Shown: piece by piece, positions 30,825 through 40,370 of the stretch
How positions within the stretch are numbered: position 1 is the first letter of the stretch
Layout of the letters: each line of letters begins with the position of its first letter
Source: Herbaspirillum frisingense GSF30
Lineage (GTDB): Bacteria; Pseudomonadota; Gammaproteobacteria; Burkholderiales; Burkholderiaceae_D
Assembly (NCBI RefSeq): GCF_000300975.2
Contig: NZ_AEEC02000035.1
Location: 1-58,201, forward strand
Reading direction: 5' to 3'
Length of the DNA stretch: 58,201 bases
Notes under the pieces: generated by a model
Told to the model about the DNA's origin: nothing
The model's database searches: none
Seen by the model: the letters and a program-made list of their open reading frames with translations, nothing else
Made by a program: the position numbers and the translations under genes

Positions 30825-31619
30825 ATGAACAAGAACGGACCGATTGCATTGCTGTTCAATGCGCTGGTGATCCTCTTCACGCTGGCGCCGATCCTGGTGG
30901 TGTGCGTGATCGCCTTCACCCCGGAAAACACCCTCACCATGAACGGGCCGGAATTCTCGCTGCGCTGGTTCAAGGCGGTATTCGAATTCCCCGATTTCGT
31001 CAGCTCCTTCTGGAACAGCCTGTGGCTGGCGCTGGCGGCGGCCACCATCTCCACCGTGCTGGCCATTCCGGCAGCCATGGCGCTGGTGCGCTATCCGCAT
31101 CGCTGGTCGGGTGCCTTGCAGGGCCTGTTCCTGTCGCCGCTGATCATTCCCCACCTGGTGCTGGGCGTGGCCTTGCTGCGCCTGTTCTCGGTGGTGGGCG
31201 GTGCCGGCAGTTTCGGCTGGCTGGTGCTGGCGCACTCGCTGGTGGTGACGCCCTACACCATGCGCCTGATCATGGCCGCGCTGATCGGTTTCGACCGCAG
31301 TGCCGAACAGGCCGCGCTGTCGCTGGGGGCAAGTCGCTCCACGGTGTTCCTGCGCATCACGCTGCCGATGATCCTGCCGGGCATCACCGGTGGCTGGCTG
31401 CTGGCCTTCATCAACAGCTTCGATGAAGTCACCATGTCCATCTTCGTGACTTCGCCCTCGACGGTGACGCTGCCAGTGCGCATGTACATGTACGCCACCG
31501 AATCCATCGATCCGATGATGGCGGCGGTGTCGGCCCTGATGGTGGCCATCACGGCGGTGGCGATGATCATTCTGGATCGGGTCTACGGCCTGGACCGCGT
31601 ACTGGTGGGGCGCACATGA
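30825..31619 (+). CDS. ABC transporter permease, PotC-like
   Basis: A 264-residue permease with six predicted membrane segments and the EAA loop QAALSLGASRSTVFLRITLP near residues 163-182. It starts 3 bp after its partner and overlaps the following 2Fe-2S gene (ATGA), so the transporter and the oxidoreductase genes are one transcription unit. Confidence 0.92.
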   Translation: MNKNGPIALLFNALVILFTLAPILVVCVIAFTPENTLTMNGPEFSLRWFKAVFEFPDFVSSFWNSLWLALAAATISTVLAIPAAMALVRYPHRWSGALQGLFLSPLIIPHLVLGVALLRLFSVVGGAGSFGWLVLAHSLVVTPYTMRLIMAALIGFDRSAEQAALSLGASRSTVFLRITLPMILPGITGGWLLAFINSFDEVTMSIFVTSPSTVTLPVRMYMYATESIDPMMAAVSALMVAITAVAMIILDRVYGLDRVLVGRT

Positions 31620-31930
31620 GCGATTTCGCTTCTCCCCAGGATGCGCAGCTGGTGCGGCTGGCCGAGCAGGATCGCGCCACCGTCAGCTTCACCCTCGATG
31701 GTCGCGCCGTCACCGCGCTGGAAGGCGATACCGTGCTGACCGCCGTGCTGACCTGCGCCGGCAGCCTGCGCCGCAATGAATTCAGCGGCCAGCCTCGCGC
31801 CGGCTTCTGCATGATGGGCGCCTGCCAGGATTGCTGGATCGCCACCGACAGCGGTGAACGCCTGCGTGCCTGCTCCACCTTCATCCGCGCCGGCATGCAA
31901 TTGCGCAGCGGCCAGGGGGAGGGCATATGA
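31616..31930 (+). CDS. Small 2Fe-2S ferredoxin-like subunit of an amine/opine oxidase
   Basis: A 104-residue Fer2_4-type protein. The segment GFCMMGACQDCW (C-x4-C-x2-C) and a later Cys in LRACST give the four cluster ligands. VSFTLDGRAVTALEGDTVLTA is the usual beta-grasp opening. Such small subunits pair with an NAD/FAD subunit and a DadA-like subunit in opine oxidases, HcnABC and sarcosine-oxidase-like enzymes. It overlaps both neighbours by 4 bases. Confidence 0.87.
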   Translation: MSDFASPQDAQLVRLAEQDRATVSFTLDGRAVTALEGDTVLTAVLTCAGSLRRNEFSGQPRAGFCMMGACQDCWIATDSGERLRACSTFIRAGMQLRSGQGEGI

Positions 31931-33378
31931 GTCGACTTCCTCCCGTGATCGTCGGCGCCGGACCGGCCGGCGTGCGTGCGGCGCAGACACTGCTGGCCCA
32001 TGGCCTGCGGCCGGTGCTGATCGACGAGGCGGCCCAGGCGGGCGGCCAGATCTATCGTCAGCCGCCCGGCGGGTTCCGGCGCAGCCGCAAGACGCTCTAT
32101 GGTTTCGAGGCCGGGCGCGCGCAGTCGGTGCATGCCGCCTTCCATGCCTTGCGCGAGGCCATCGATTATCGTCCGCAGACCCTGGTGTGGAATGCCCAGC
32201 CCGGCCTGCTCGACCTGATGGATGGCCAGGCCCAGTCCGCGGCCACCCTGGCCTGGGAAGACATCATCGTCGCCACCGGCGCCACCGACCGGGTCCTGCC
32301 TTTTCCGGGCTGGACCACGCCGGGCGTCTATACGCTGGGTGGCGCGCAGGTTGCGCTCAAGTTCCAGGGATGCGCCATCGGCCGCTCGGTGGTGTTGGCC
32401 GGCAATGGCCCGCTGCTGTATCTGGTGGCCTATCAATACGCCAAGGCCGGTGCCCATGTGGCCGCCGTGCTCGACAGCAGCAGCCTGGTCGACCGCATCG
32501 CGGCCCTGCCAGCCATGCTGGGCCAGCCGGCCTTGCTGGCCAAGGGCATCTACTATCTGGCCTGGCTGAGGCTGCATGGCGTGCCCGTCCACACCCATGC
32601 CGAGGTGCTGCGGGTGGAGGGCGAGTCGCGCGTGCAGAGCGTGGTCTGGCGTCGTCACCAGCCTGCCCGCGCGGGCGTCAGGGCAGGTGCCGAGCGGCGC
32701 ATCGATTGTGATGCCGTCGGCTTCGGTTATGCCCTGCGCTCCGAAACGCAACTGGCCGACCTGCTGGGTTGCCGCTTCCGGTTCGACCCGCTGCAGCGGG
32801 CGCATCTGCCGGTGCGCGATCGCGCTACCCGCAGCAGCGTGCCGGGCGTATATCTGGCCGGAGACGGCGCCGGCATCATGGGTGCGGACGCTGCCGAACT
32901 GGCCGGTGAGCGTGCCGCGCTGGCGCTGTTGCAGGATCGCGGCATTACCGTCGATGGCGCCCGGGTGGCGCAGATCGAGGCCACGCTCGCGCAGATCGGC
33001 GCCTTCCGCGTGGGGCTGGAGCGGGCCTTTCCCTTCCCGGAGCACTGGGCAGCCAACGCCCCCGATGATCTGGTGATCTGCCGCTGCGAAAACATCCGCG
33101 CCGGAGAATTGCGCGCAGCCGTGCGCGAAAAAGGCGCAGCTGAAATGAATCGCCTGAAGGCCCTGACCCGCGTGGGCATGGGGCGCTGTCAGGGGCGCAT
33201 GTGCGGTGCCGCAGCAGCGGAGATCCTGGCCCATGCGGCTGCGATACCGGTGGCCGAGGTCGGTCGCCTGCGCGGTCAGGCGCCGATCAAGCCCATTCCC
33301 ATGGGCATGCATGTGCCGGCGGCTGCGTTGCCGTCGGCGCAGGTCATTGCCCTGCATGCCGGGGAGGATGCATCGTGA
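31927..33378 (+). CDS. FAD/NAD(P)-binding oxidoreductase with C-terminal BFD-like 2Fe-2S domain
   Basis: A 483-residue subunit resembling opine oxidase subunit A / HcnB. The FAD Rossmann motif VIVGAGPAGVRAAQTL is at about residues 7-22. GGQIYRQPPGG near 40 is typical of this group. An internal NAD-type fold follows near 145-200, and an FAD-binding end YLAGDGAGIMGAD near 312. The C-terminal domain carries CRCEN (near 386) and GRCQGRMC (near 421), a BFD-like iron-sulfur site. It is coupled by overlaps to the 2Fe-2S gene and the DadA-like gene. Confidence 0.88.
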   Translation: MSRLPPVIVGAGPAGVRAAQTLLAHGLRPVLIDEAAQAGGQIYRQPPGGFRRSRKTLYGFEAGRAQSVHAAFHALREAIDYRPQTLVWNAQPGLLDLMDGQAQSAATLAWEDIIVATGATDRVLPFPGWTTPGVYTLGGAQVALKFQGCAIGRSVVLAGNGPLLYLVAYQYAKAGAHVAAVLDSSSLVDRIAALPAMLGQPALLAKGIYYLAWLRLHGVPVHTHAEVLRVEGESRVQSVVWRRHQPARAGVRAGAERRIDCDAVGFGYALRSETQLADLLGCRFRFDPLQRAHLPVRDRATRSSVPGVYLAGDGAGIMGADAAELAGERAALALLQDRGITVDGARVAQIEATLAQIGAFRVGLERAFPFPEHWAANAPDDLVICRCENIRAGELRAAVREKGAAEMNRLKALTRVGMGRCQGRMCGAAAAEILAHAAAIPVAEVGRLRGQAPIKPIPMGMHVPAAALPSAQVIALHAGEDAS

Positions 33379-34583
33379 ATACCGTTTCCACTGAAGTGCT
33401 CATCATCGGCGGCGGCATCGTCGGCGCATCGGCTGCGCTGGTGCTGGCCAAGGCCGGCCGTCGCGTGACGGTGCTGGAGCGCGATCTCTGTGGTTCGCGT
33501 TCCAGTGGCGTGAACTATGGCGGCGTGCGTCGCCAGGGTCGTCCCGAGGTGCAGTTGCCGCTGTCGCAGCGTGCGCACCAGATCTGGGGCGAGCTGGAGT
33601 CGCTCATCGGCACGACCGGCGAATATAAACGCAGTGGCCACTTCAAGCTGGCCCGTAGCGCAGCCGACATGCAGGCCCTGGAAGCCTACGCCGAACTGAG
33701 CCGGCCTTATGGGCTGGGCATCGAGCTGATCAGCGGCGAGCGCCTGCGTGAGCAATGCCCCTGGCTGGGCGGCGCGGCGGTCGGCGGCTCCTTGTGTCCG
33801 GAAGACGGCCAGGCCAATCCGCGTCTGGTATCGCCGGCCTTCGCCCGCGCTGCGCAGGCGGCCGGGGCGCGCATCATCGAGGGCTGCGAAGTATTGCAGG
33901 TGGGCCATGACGGCCAGAGTTTCGTGGCCGAAGCACGGCACGGCGAAGCGCCTTTGCAGTTGCGCGCCGAGGTCTTGATCAACTGCGCCGGCGCCTGGGC
34001 CAACCGGGTGGCGCAAGCCTTCGGTGAGGCCGTGCCCCTGACCAGCGGTCATCCCAGCATGGTGGTGACCGAGCCCATCCCGCATTTCCTGCCCTGGAGC
34101 CTGGGCGTGGAAGGGGGATCGATCTACTGCCGCCAGGTGGCCCGTGGCAACGTGGTGCTGGGCGGTGGTCGCGGCTACGTGCTGGATGAACAGCGCGCCC
34201 GCGCCTCGCACGACTCCATCCTCGGCCTGCTGCCGCAGGCGGCGGCCTTGCTGCCGGCGCTGCGGCACGTCCACATCATCCGCACCTGGAGCGGGGTGGA
34301 AGGCTACCTGCCGGACCACCACCCGGTGATCGGCCCCAGCAGCACGCAGCCGGGCCTGCTGCATGGCTTCGGCTTCTGCGGCGCCGGTTTCCAGATCGGC
34401 CCGGCTGCCGGCGAAGCGCTGGCCGAGCTGGTGCTGCATGGCCGCAGCAATATCGACCTGGATGCATTCTCGATTGCCCGTTTTACGCCGAGGCCTGCCG
34501 TCTCCACTATCTCCGTGGTCGGCACCGATGGCACAGATACCTCCGACCTGCTGTCCTCCCACCCTGAAAGGAAGATCTCATGA
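33375..34583 (+). CDS. DadA/SoxB-like FAD-dependent amine oxidoreductase
   Basis: A 402-residue flavoprotein of the DAO superfamily (D-amino acid dehydrogenase, sarcosine/opine oxidase B). The FAD motif is VLIIGGGIVGASAALVLAKA near residues 8-27. The second FAD region is LINCAGAWANRVA, and the C-terminal GLLHGFGFCGAGFQIGPAAG is the usual substrate/FAD end. The start is a GTG overlapping the previous stop (GTGA); the longer open frame upstream is not family-like. Probably the catalytic subunit of the three-part enzyme; the substrate is unknown. Confidence 0.87.
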   Translation: MNTVSTEVLIIGGGIVGASAALVLAKAGRRVTVLERDLCGSRSSGVNYGGVRRQGRPEVQLPLSQRAHQIWGELESLIGTTGEYKRSGHFKLARSAADMQALEAYAELSRPYGLGIELISGERLREQCPWLGGAAVGGSLCPEDGQANPRLVSPAFARAAQAAGARIIEGCEVLQVGHDGQSFVAEARHGEAPLQLRAEVLINCAGAWANRVAQAFGEAVPLTSGHPSMVVTEPIPHFLPWSLGVEGGSIYCRQVARGNVVLGGGRGYVLDEQRARASHDSILGLLPQAAALLPALRHVHIIRTWSGVEGYLPDHHPVIGPSSTQPGLLHGFGFCGAGFQIGPAAGEALAELVLHGRSNIDLDAFSIARFTPRPAVSTISVVGTDGTDTSDLLSSHPERKIS

Positions 34584-35632
34584 TGTCGCTTTCCCGTCCC
34601 GGCGCGCTGGCCGCCGCCCTTGGCATGACCTTGCTGGCCTGTGGCGGCGCTCAGGCACAGACCCGCACGCTCTACATCGGCATGAACGGCGGCAACATGG
34701 AAAAGACCTTCACGCAAGCGGTCTTTGGCCCCTTTGAGCAGAAGTACAACGTCAAGATCGCCGTGGTGCCGGGCGGTTCCGCCGATATCCTGGCCAAGGC
34801 CCAGGCCGCCAAGGACAAGCCGCAGATGCACCTGATGTTTCTCGATGATGGTGTGATGTACCGGGCCGTCGGCATGGGCCTGTGCGAGAAACAGAAGCCC
34901 AATGCCAACCTGGCCAACCTGCTGCCGGTGGCGCACATCAAGGACGACATGGCCACCGGCGTGACCATCAGCGTCACCGGCCTGGCCTACAACACCAAGG
35001 TCTATGCAGAGAAGGGCTGGGCGCCGCCGACCTCCTGGCTGGACCTGGCCGATCCCAAACTGAAAGGGCGGGTGGTGTTCCAGTCGCTGCCTTCCTCGAC
35101 CTTCGGCCTGCATGCCTTCCTTGCCTTCAACCAGCTCAAGGGCGGCACCGATGCCAACGTCGATCCGGGCTTCAAGGCATGGCCATCGACCATCGGCCCC
35201 AATGTGCTGGAGTACATCTCCAACTCGGCCAAGATCTCCGAGATGGCGCAGACCGGGGAAGCCGCCTTGTTCCCTTACACCCCGACCCAATCCACCATCC
35301 TCAAGAGCAAGGGCGTGCCGGTGGAATATGTGCAGCCCAAGGAAGGCGCCATCGTGCTGATGGTGGCGCAGTGCGTGATCGCCAACAACACCGAGCCGCA
35401 ACTGGCCCAGGAACTGGCGGCCTACCTGCTCTCGCCGCAGGCGCAAGCCCTGGCGCTGGAAAACGGCAACTACAACCCGACCAATACCAAGGTCCAGGTC
35501 AGCGGCCCGGCAGCGACCGAACAGGCCCGCATGAATGGCTTCGTGAAGGCGGCGCGGGCGGTGGACTGGGATGAGATCAACAAGAACCGTGCCGTCTGGA
35601 ATACCCGCTGGAGCCGCACCATCGAACGATGA
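34580..35632 (+). CDS. Periplasmic substrate-binding protein, PotD/opine type
   Basis: A 350-residue extracellular solute-binding protein (family 1). The signal peptide is at about residues 1-26 (LAAALGMTLLACGGAQAQ); LLACGG could alternatively be read as a weak lipobox. The mature part begins TRTLYIGMNGGNMEKTF and has SVTGLAYNTK and SWLDLADPKLKGRVV, common in PotD/FbpA-like binders. ATGATG gives two possible starts one codon apart. Last gene of the operon; a strong terminator follows. Confidence 0.9.
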   Translation: MMSLSRPGALAAALGMTLLACGGAQAQTRTLYIGMNGGNMEKTFTQAVFGPFEQKYNVKIAVVPGGSADILAKAQAAKDKPQMHLMFLDDGVMYRAVGMGLCEKQKPNANLANLLPVAHIKDDMATGVTISVTGLAYNTKVYAEKGWAPPTSWLDLADPKLKGRVVFQSLPSSTFGLHAFLAFNQLKGGTDANVDPGFKAWPSTIGPNVLEYISNSAKISEMAQTGEAALFPYTPTQSTILKSKGVPVEYVQPKEGAIVLMVAQCVIANNTEPQLAQELAAYLLSPQAQALALENGNYNPTNTKVQVSGPAATEQARMNGFVKAARAVDWDEINKNRAVWNTRWSRTIER

Positions 35633-35731
35633 TTCGCCGTGCAGGCGAGGTCGGCGGGTGATCTGCTCCTATGGCGCAGCCGGATCATCTGGCCGATTGC
35701 AGCCAATGACAGAACCTCTGGCAGTCTTTGG

Positions 35732-35758
35732 CGCCACCCTTCGCGGTGGCGTTTTTTT
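35732..35758 (+). terminator. Terminator of the ABC/oxidase operon
   Basis: The perfect 7-bp stem CGCCACC / GGTGGCG, loop CTTCGC, is followed by seven T. Confidence 0.93.
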
Positions 35759-35866
35759 CTGGTCGGCAGGGTGAGCTGACGGCAGCCTCATGGTGGCTTA
35801 TCTGCCGGATGAATCAATCGGCGCCGATTCTGCTGTGGCGCAGATGAGCGCAGCGCCGGGGACTGA

Positions 35867-35896
35867 TTGGCCTTCAAGGCAAAATTCGCGTATAAT
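35867..35896 (+). promoter_or_regulatory. Promoter with consensus -10, probably for infA
   Basis: TTGGCC, 18 bp, then TATAAT. Transcription would start near 35903, giving a ~260-base leader before infA. The interval 35897-36164 holds a 5-bp hairpin CGCTC/GAGCG at its 5' end and no convincing gene; 35633-35731 shows nothing recognisable. Confidence 0.6.
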
Positions 35897-36164
35897 GAGG
35901 GGATCGCTCAAGAAAAGAGCGGAAATCCTGATCTCCACGCGCCTTGCCGCAGTCCGATCCCTGCAATCCGCGTGATCCGCATCTTCATCCGCTTCCCCGA
36001 GTAAAGAACCAACGCTATCGGTCTCACCGCAAGCGCGTTCGCCTGTCCTCCGACCTTAACGCTCCCGGCCGCCTGTTTGCGTGGCCAGTCGTCAAAGCCA
36101 GAGATTGCAAATCCCCGAGCCCTTCCTCGCTGGAGGTCGCGCGCTCATGCACAAGAAAGAGAAA

Positions 36165-36428
36165 ATGGCAAAAGAAGAACTGATTGAAATGCAAGGACAA
36201 GTTTCCGAAGTCCTCCCTGACTCGCGCTTCCGTGTCGCGCTGGACAACGGCCACTCGCTGATCGCCTATACGGCTGGTCGCATGAAAAAGAACTTCATCA
36301 AGATTCTGGCCGGTGACAAGGTCACCCTGGAACTGTCGCCCTACGACCTGAACAAGGGCCGCATCATCTTCCGTCACCTGGAGCAGCGCGGCCCCTCCGG
36401 CCCCCGTCCGGGCTTCCGTCGCCGCTGA
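36165..36428 (+). CDS. infA: Translation initiation factor IF-1
   Basis: An 87-residue OB-fold protein that occupies the ribosomal A site during initiation. The segments [37 protein letters not shown] and [17 protein letters not shown] are IF-1 throughout. It has the extended basic C-terminus (GPRPGFRRR) seen in the stand-alone infA copy of betaproteobacteria; a second copy near rpmJ would be expected elsewhere. I chose the ATG of MAKEEL; an ATG six codons upstream (MHKKEK) is possible. Confidence 0.95.
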   Translation: MAKEELIEMQGQVSEVLPDSRFRVALDNGHSLIAYTAGRMKKNFIKILAGDKVTLELSPYDLNKGRIIFRHLEQRGPSGPRPGFRRR

Positions 36429-36436
36429 TCGCTGGC

Positions 36437-36453
36437 GCGACGCTTCGCGTCGC
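36437..36453 (+). terminator. Hairpin after infA (no T run)
   Basis: The perfect stem GCGACGC / GCGTCGC, loop TTC, starts 8 bases after the infA stop. The missing T run makes it a weak terminator or a 3'-end stabiliser. Confidence 0.4.
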
Positions 36454-36529
36454 CTGGATATGCCACCACGCCATCCGGCGTGACTGGCGAGCACGCGCTC
36501 ATGGATCGGTTTTGCGAAAGAAAAAGAAT

Positions 36530-36787
36530 ATGCATCTTCCGGTCGATCATCTGGAGCAGTACAAGGGTTTCCGCGTGTCGCTGAGATGCAGTGGACGGCA
36601 TGGCCAGTGGGAAGTGAGTACGGTGCACATTGTCGACATCAGTGGCCTGGCGCCTGCCTTGTTTCCCCGTCGTCATCTCCCTGGACGTTCCGACAGCGCT
36701 GCGCTCGCCATAGTGCGCGGCATGGCCTGGGCCAGGGCAGTCATCGACAATCTTGACCCCGCACTGGATCGCCCGATGCCGTCGTGA
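36530..36787 (+). CDS. Small hypothetical protein
   Basis: An 85-residue protein I do not recognise. Visible features: DHLEQYKGFRVSLRC, GQWEVSTVHIVDISG, and a C-terminal helix-like segment SAALAIVRGMAWARAVIDNL. It is soluble, has no signal peptide, and resembles in layout small Burkholderiales proteins of unknown function. The ATG at 36530 is preceded by an A/G-rich tract; a TTG at 36512 would add six basic residues. A strong terminator follows, which supports a real transcript. Confidence 0.55.
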   Translation: MHLPVDHLEQYKGFRVSLRCSGRHGQWEVSTVHIVDISGLAPALFPRRHLPGRSDSAALAIVRGMAWARAVIDNLDPALDRPMPS

Positions 36788-36859
36788 TGAAGTATTGTGG
36801 AGGTAGAGGTGTGATGCGTGGAGGTGGGTAGCGATACTGCGATCTGCCGAGCGCACAAA

Positions 36860-36893
36860 CAAAAACAGCGAGTCGTTTGACTCGCTGTTTTTG
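36860..36893. terminator. Bidirectional terminator between the hypothetical gene and tRNA-Pro
   Basis: A perfect 15-bp stem CAAAAACAGCGAGTC / GACTCGCTGTTTTTG with loop GTTT. A/T tracts at the base serve both strands: the small gene on plus, and ispB/tRNA-Pro on minus. Confidence 0.93.
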
Positions 36894-36905
36894 CATGGGA
36901 ATTCC

Positions 36906-36982
36906 TGGTCGGGGTGAGAGGATTCGAACCTCCGGCCTCTACGTCCCGAACGTAGCGCTCTACCAGGCTAAGCTACACCCCG
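36906..36982 (-). tRNA. tRNA-Pro (anticodon CGG)
   Basis: A 77-nt cloverleaf on the minus strand. The acceptor CGGGGTG pairs with CACCCCG, then discriminator A and an encoded CCA. The anticodon stem CTACG/CGTAG holds the loop TTCGGGA (anticodon CGG, codon CCG). The T arm contains GGTTCGAATCC. It closely resembles E. coli proK. It lies 17 bp downstream of the ispB stop on the same strand. Confidence 0.97.
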
Positions 36983-36999
36983 TCGAGTGAGATCTAATG

Positions 37000-37989
37000 T
37001 CAGTGATTTCGATCTACTGCGAAAGCCGATAATTCTAACAGGGATTTTTTGAATTGGCTATCGGGAAGTGAAATAATCGCGTCTGATGCGCGGCGGGCGG
37101 CGATCTCCGCCTGTTCACGCGTGTAGGCCAGTGCGCCCGAATGGGTGATGGCCGAGAGCACTTCGTCGAAATGCTGTTCGTCACCGTTCTCGATGCAGGT
37201 ACGGACCAGGTCGCGCTGCTGCGGCGTGCCGTGCTGCATGAGCCAGATCAGCGGCAGGGTGGGCTTGCCTTCGCGCAGGTCGTCGCCGACGTTCTTGCCG
37301 ATCTCGGCGCTGTTGCCCGAATAATCCAGCACGTCGTCGATCAGCTGGAAGGCGGTGCCGATGGAGCGGCCATATTCGCCCGCGGCTTCAATGCCGGCTT
37401 CGTCGGCACCTGCGATCAGGGCGCCGATCTGGCTGGCGGCCTCGAACAGCTTGGCGGTCTTGGAGCGGATCACCTGCAGGTAGCCGTTTTCGTCCACGTC
37501 GGGATTGTGCATGTTGAGCAACTGCAGGACTTCGCCCTCGGCGATGACGTTGGTGGCGTCGGCCACGATTTCCATCACGCGCGGATTGCCCACCGTCACC
37601 ATCATCTGGAAGGCGCGCGAGTAGAGGAAGTCACCCACCAGCACCGAGGCGGCATTGCCGAACATGGCGTTGGCGGTCTGCTTGCCACGGCGCAACGAGG
37701 ATTCGTCGACGACGTCGTCATGCAGCAGGGTCGCGGTGTGGATGAACTCGATCACCGCGGCCAGCGTGTGGTGATGCTCGCCCTTGTAGCCGAAGGCATT
37801 GGCGATGAGCACCACCAGCACCGGGCGCAGGCGCTTGCCGCCGGCGCTGATGATGTATTCGGCGACCTGGTTGACCAGCGGCACCTCCGAATACAGCTGC
37901 CGACGGATGACTGCGTTGACCGCCTCCATGTCGGAGAGGATCGGTTGCATGATGGTTTGTTGCGAAGCGTTTTGTACGGCGGCAGACAA
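37000..37989 (-). CDS. ispB: Polyprenyl (octaprenyl) diphosphate synthase
   Basis: A 329-residue trans-prenyltransferase making the ubiquinone side chain. The first Asp-rich motif is in [16 protein letters not shown] near residue 90, the second in [13 protein letters not shown] near 217; [14 protein letters not shown] near 50 binds substrate. The frame begins at a TTG ([10 protein letters not shown]); an ATG at 37950 ([11 protein letters not shown]) starts closer to the usual family N-terminus. Ribosome-site evidence is weak for both. Divergent from rplU, as in many proteobacteria. Confidence 0.95.
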   Translation of the reverse strand: MSAAVQNASQQTIMQPILSDMEAVNAVIRRQLYSEVPLVNQVAEYIISAGGKRLRPVLVVLIANAFGYKGEHHHTLAAVIEFIHTATLLHDDVVDESSLRRGKQTANAMFGNAASVLVGDFLYSRAFQMMVTVGNPRVMEIVADATNVIAEGEVLQLLNMHNPDVDENGYLQVIRSKTAKLFEAASQIGALIAGADEAGIEAAGEYGRSIGTAFQLIDDVLDYSGNSAEIGKNVGDDLREGKPTLPLIWLMQHGTPQQRDLVRTCIENGDEQHFDEVLSAITHSGALAYTREQAEIAARRASDAIISLPDSQFKKSLLELSAFAVDRNH

Positions 37990-38193
37990 GGCGGAACCTG
38001 TGGAAAATGGTTATTCCCGGGATTATACGACGACAAGGCGGGCGCACGCCAAAGACCATGCTCGCCCGCGCGGCAGATGAGCATTGTCGGCAGGGAAACA
38101 CCGGGGCTTGTGGTCCTCTCTCTGGGGACGGGTGGTGGTCATTGTCCTGGCGGAAACTCTGTTGTTCATCAGCCCGCCAAAGTGTCAAGCCTT

Positions 38194-38222
38194 TTGACCC
38201 TGCAGCTAAGTGCATGTATAAT
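38194..38222 (+). promoter_or_regulatory. Strong sigma70-type promoter of rplU-rpmA
   Basis: TTGACC, 17 bp, TATAAT: near-consensus. Transcription would start near 38229, leaving an ~82-base leader before rplU. Confidence 0.88.
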
Positions 38223-38228
38223 TTGGGG

Positions 38229-38278
38229 TTTTCCTGTTTCGCCAAGGGGTTTTGTGTCCCGGGCGCGTCAGGGGAAAA
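38229..38278 (+). promoter_or_regulatory. Structured leader in front of rplU
   Basis: Nested arms can form: TTTTCC/GGAAAA and CCTG/CAGG outermost (38229-38236 with 38269-38278), then CGCC/GGCG (38240-38243 with 38262-38265), then GGG/CCC. The structure begins at the predicted transcript start and ends ~30 bases before the rplU ATG. Ribosomal protein operons are often autoregulated through such leaders; that role is inferred here. Confidence 0.45.
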
Positions 38279-38310
38279 TCGTTCTTATTCATTCATTCGT
38301 GAGGTTTCAC

Positions 38311-38622
38311 ATGTACGCGGTCATAAAAACCGGCGGCAAACAATACAAAGTTGCTGCTGGCGAAAAACTCAAAGTAGAACAGATACCGGCTGACATTGGC
38401 TCCGAAATCACTTTGGATCAAGTGCTCGCAGTGGGCGCAGGCGAAACCGTGAAGTTCGGTGCGCCGCTGGTCGCAGGTGCTACGGTGCTGGCTACTGTGG
38501 TAGCACAAGGTCGCCATGACAAGGTCCGCATCTTCAAGATGCGTCGTCGCAAGCACTACCAAAAGCGTCAAGGCCATCGTCAGAACTACACCGAACTGCA
38601 AATCGTCTCGATCAACGCCTAA
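38311..38622 (+). CDS. rplU: 50S ribosomal protein L21
   Basis: A 103-residue ribosomal protein binding 23S rRNA domain [22 protein letters not shown] at the N-terminus and [16 protein letters not shown] near residues 73-88 are L21 signatures. A GAGG ribosome site precedes the ATG. The same frame is open far upstream, antisense to ispB, which is not coding. L27 follows after 48 bp. Confidence 0.98.
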   Translation: MYAVIKTGGKQYKVAAGEKLKVEQIPADIGSEITLDQVLAVGAGETVKFGAPLVAGATVLATVVAQGRHDKVRIFKMRRRKHYQKRQGHRQNYTELQIVSINA

Positions 38623-38670
38623 GCGTTGAACTGGTCGAACTGCTCATCCAAAGTCATCAAGGAGTTTTAA

Positions 38671-38928
38671 ATGGCACACAAAAAAGGCGGCGGCACTACG
38701 CGCAACGGCCGTGACTCAGAATCGAAACGCCTGGGCGTCAAGGTTTATGGCGGCCAAGTGATCAACGCTGGCGGCATCATCGTCCGTCAACGCGGCACCC
38801 GCGTCCACGCTGGCGAAAACGTCGGCGTCGGCAAGGACCACACCCTGTTCGCCCTGAAGGACGGCAAGGTCAAGTTCGTTGTCAAGGGCCTGCAACAGCG
38901 TCAATACGCAACCGTCGTTACGGCGTAA
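38671..38928 (+). CDS. rpmA: 50S ribosomal protein L27
   Basis: An 85-residue ribosomal protein whose N-terminus reaches the peptidyl transferase centre. [16 protein letters not shown] begins at the standard start (no cleavable Firmicute-type leader), and [16 protein letters not shown] is conserved. The AAGGAG ribosome site is strong. Confidence 0.98.
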   Translation: MAHKKGGGTTRNGRDSESKRLGVKVYGGQVINAGGIIVRQRGTRVHAGENVGVGKDHTLFALKDGKVKFVVKGLQQRQYATVVTA

Positions 38929-38967
38929 GCGTTCCTGTCATCCGGGTTCGCCCGGAAACCAGGCATA

Positions 38968-38998
38968 AAAAAGGCTCTGCCGATGGTGGAGCCTTTTT
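38968..38998 (+). terminator. Terminator after rpmA
   Basis: The stem AAGGCTC / GAGCCTT is followed by a T run and preceded by an A run. It separates rplU-rpmA from obgE. Confidence 0.85.
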
Positions 38999-39124
38999 GG
39001 TTTTTTGAAGAGCCGTCAACAAAGCGCCGAGCCTTGTCTCCTCTCGGGGATGCCGGGGTTGGTCAGGCTGAAGATCCACCCGTTGCTGTGGCAAGGGTGC
39101 ATCGACGCATCGACGTTTTGTTAG

Positions 39125-40258
<1,134 letters not shown>

Positions 40259-40370
40259 TTCCGTCGCTGCGTGGCCTCTAGCGGGGCTGCGCAGCGGGGG
40301 CGGTTCGGGCTATCATCTCTGCCTGTCGGAATTTCCGACTCCCCCCAGAAGAATCAGAATCCGGAACACT

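Noticed and set aside
35790..36183. Two short plus-strand frames ahead of infA (35790-35975 and 35944-36183)
   Set aside because: One begins before the promoter and the other overlaps the infA start; neither has coding character.
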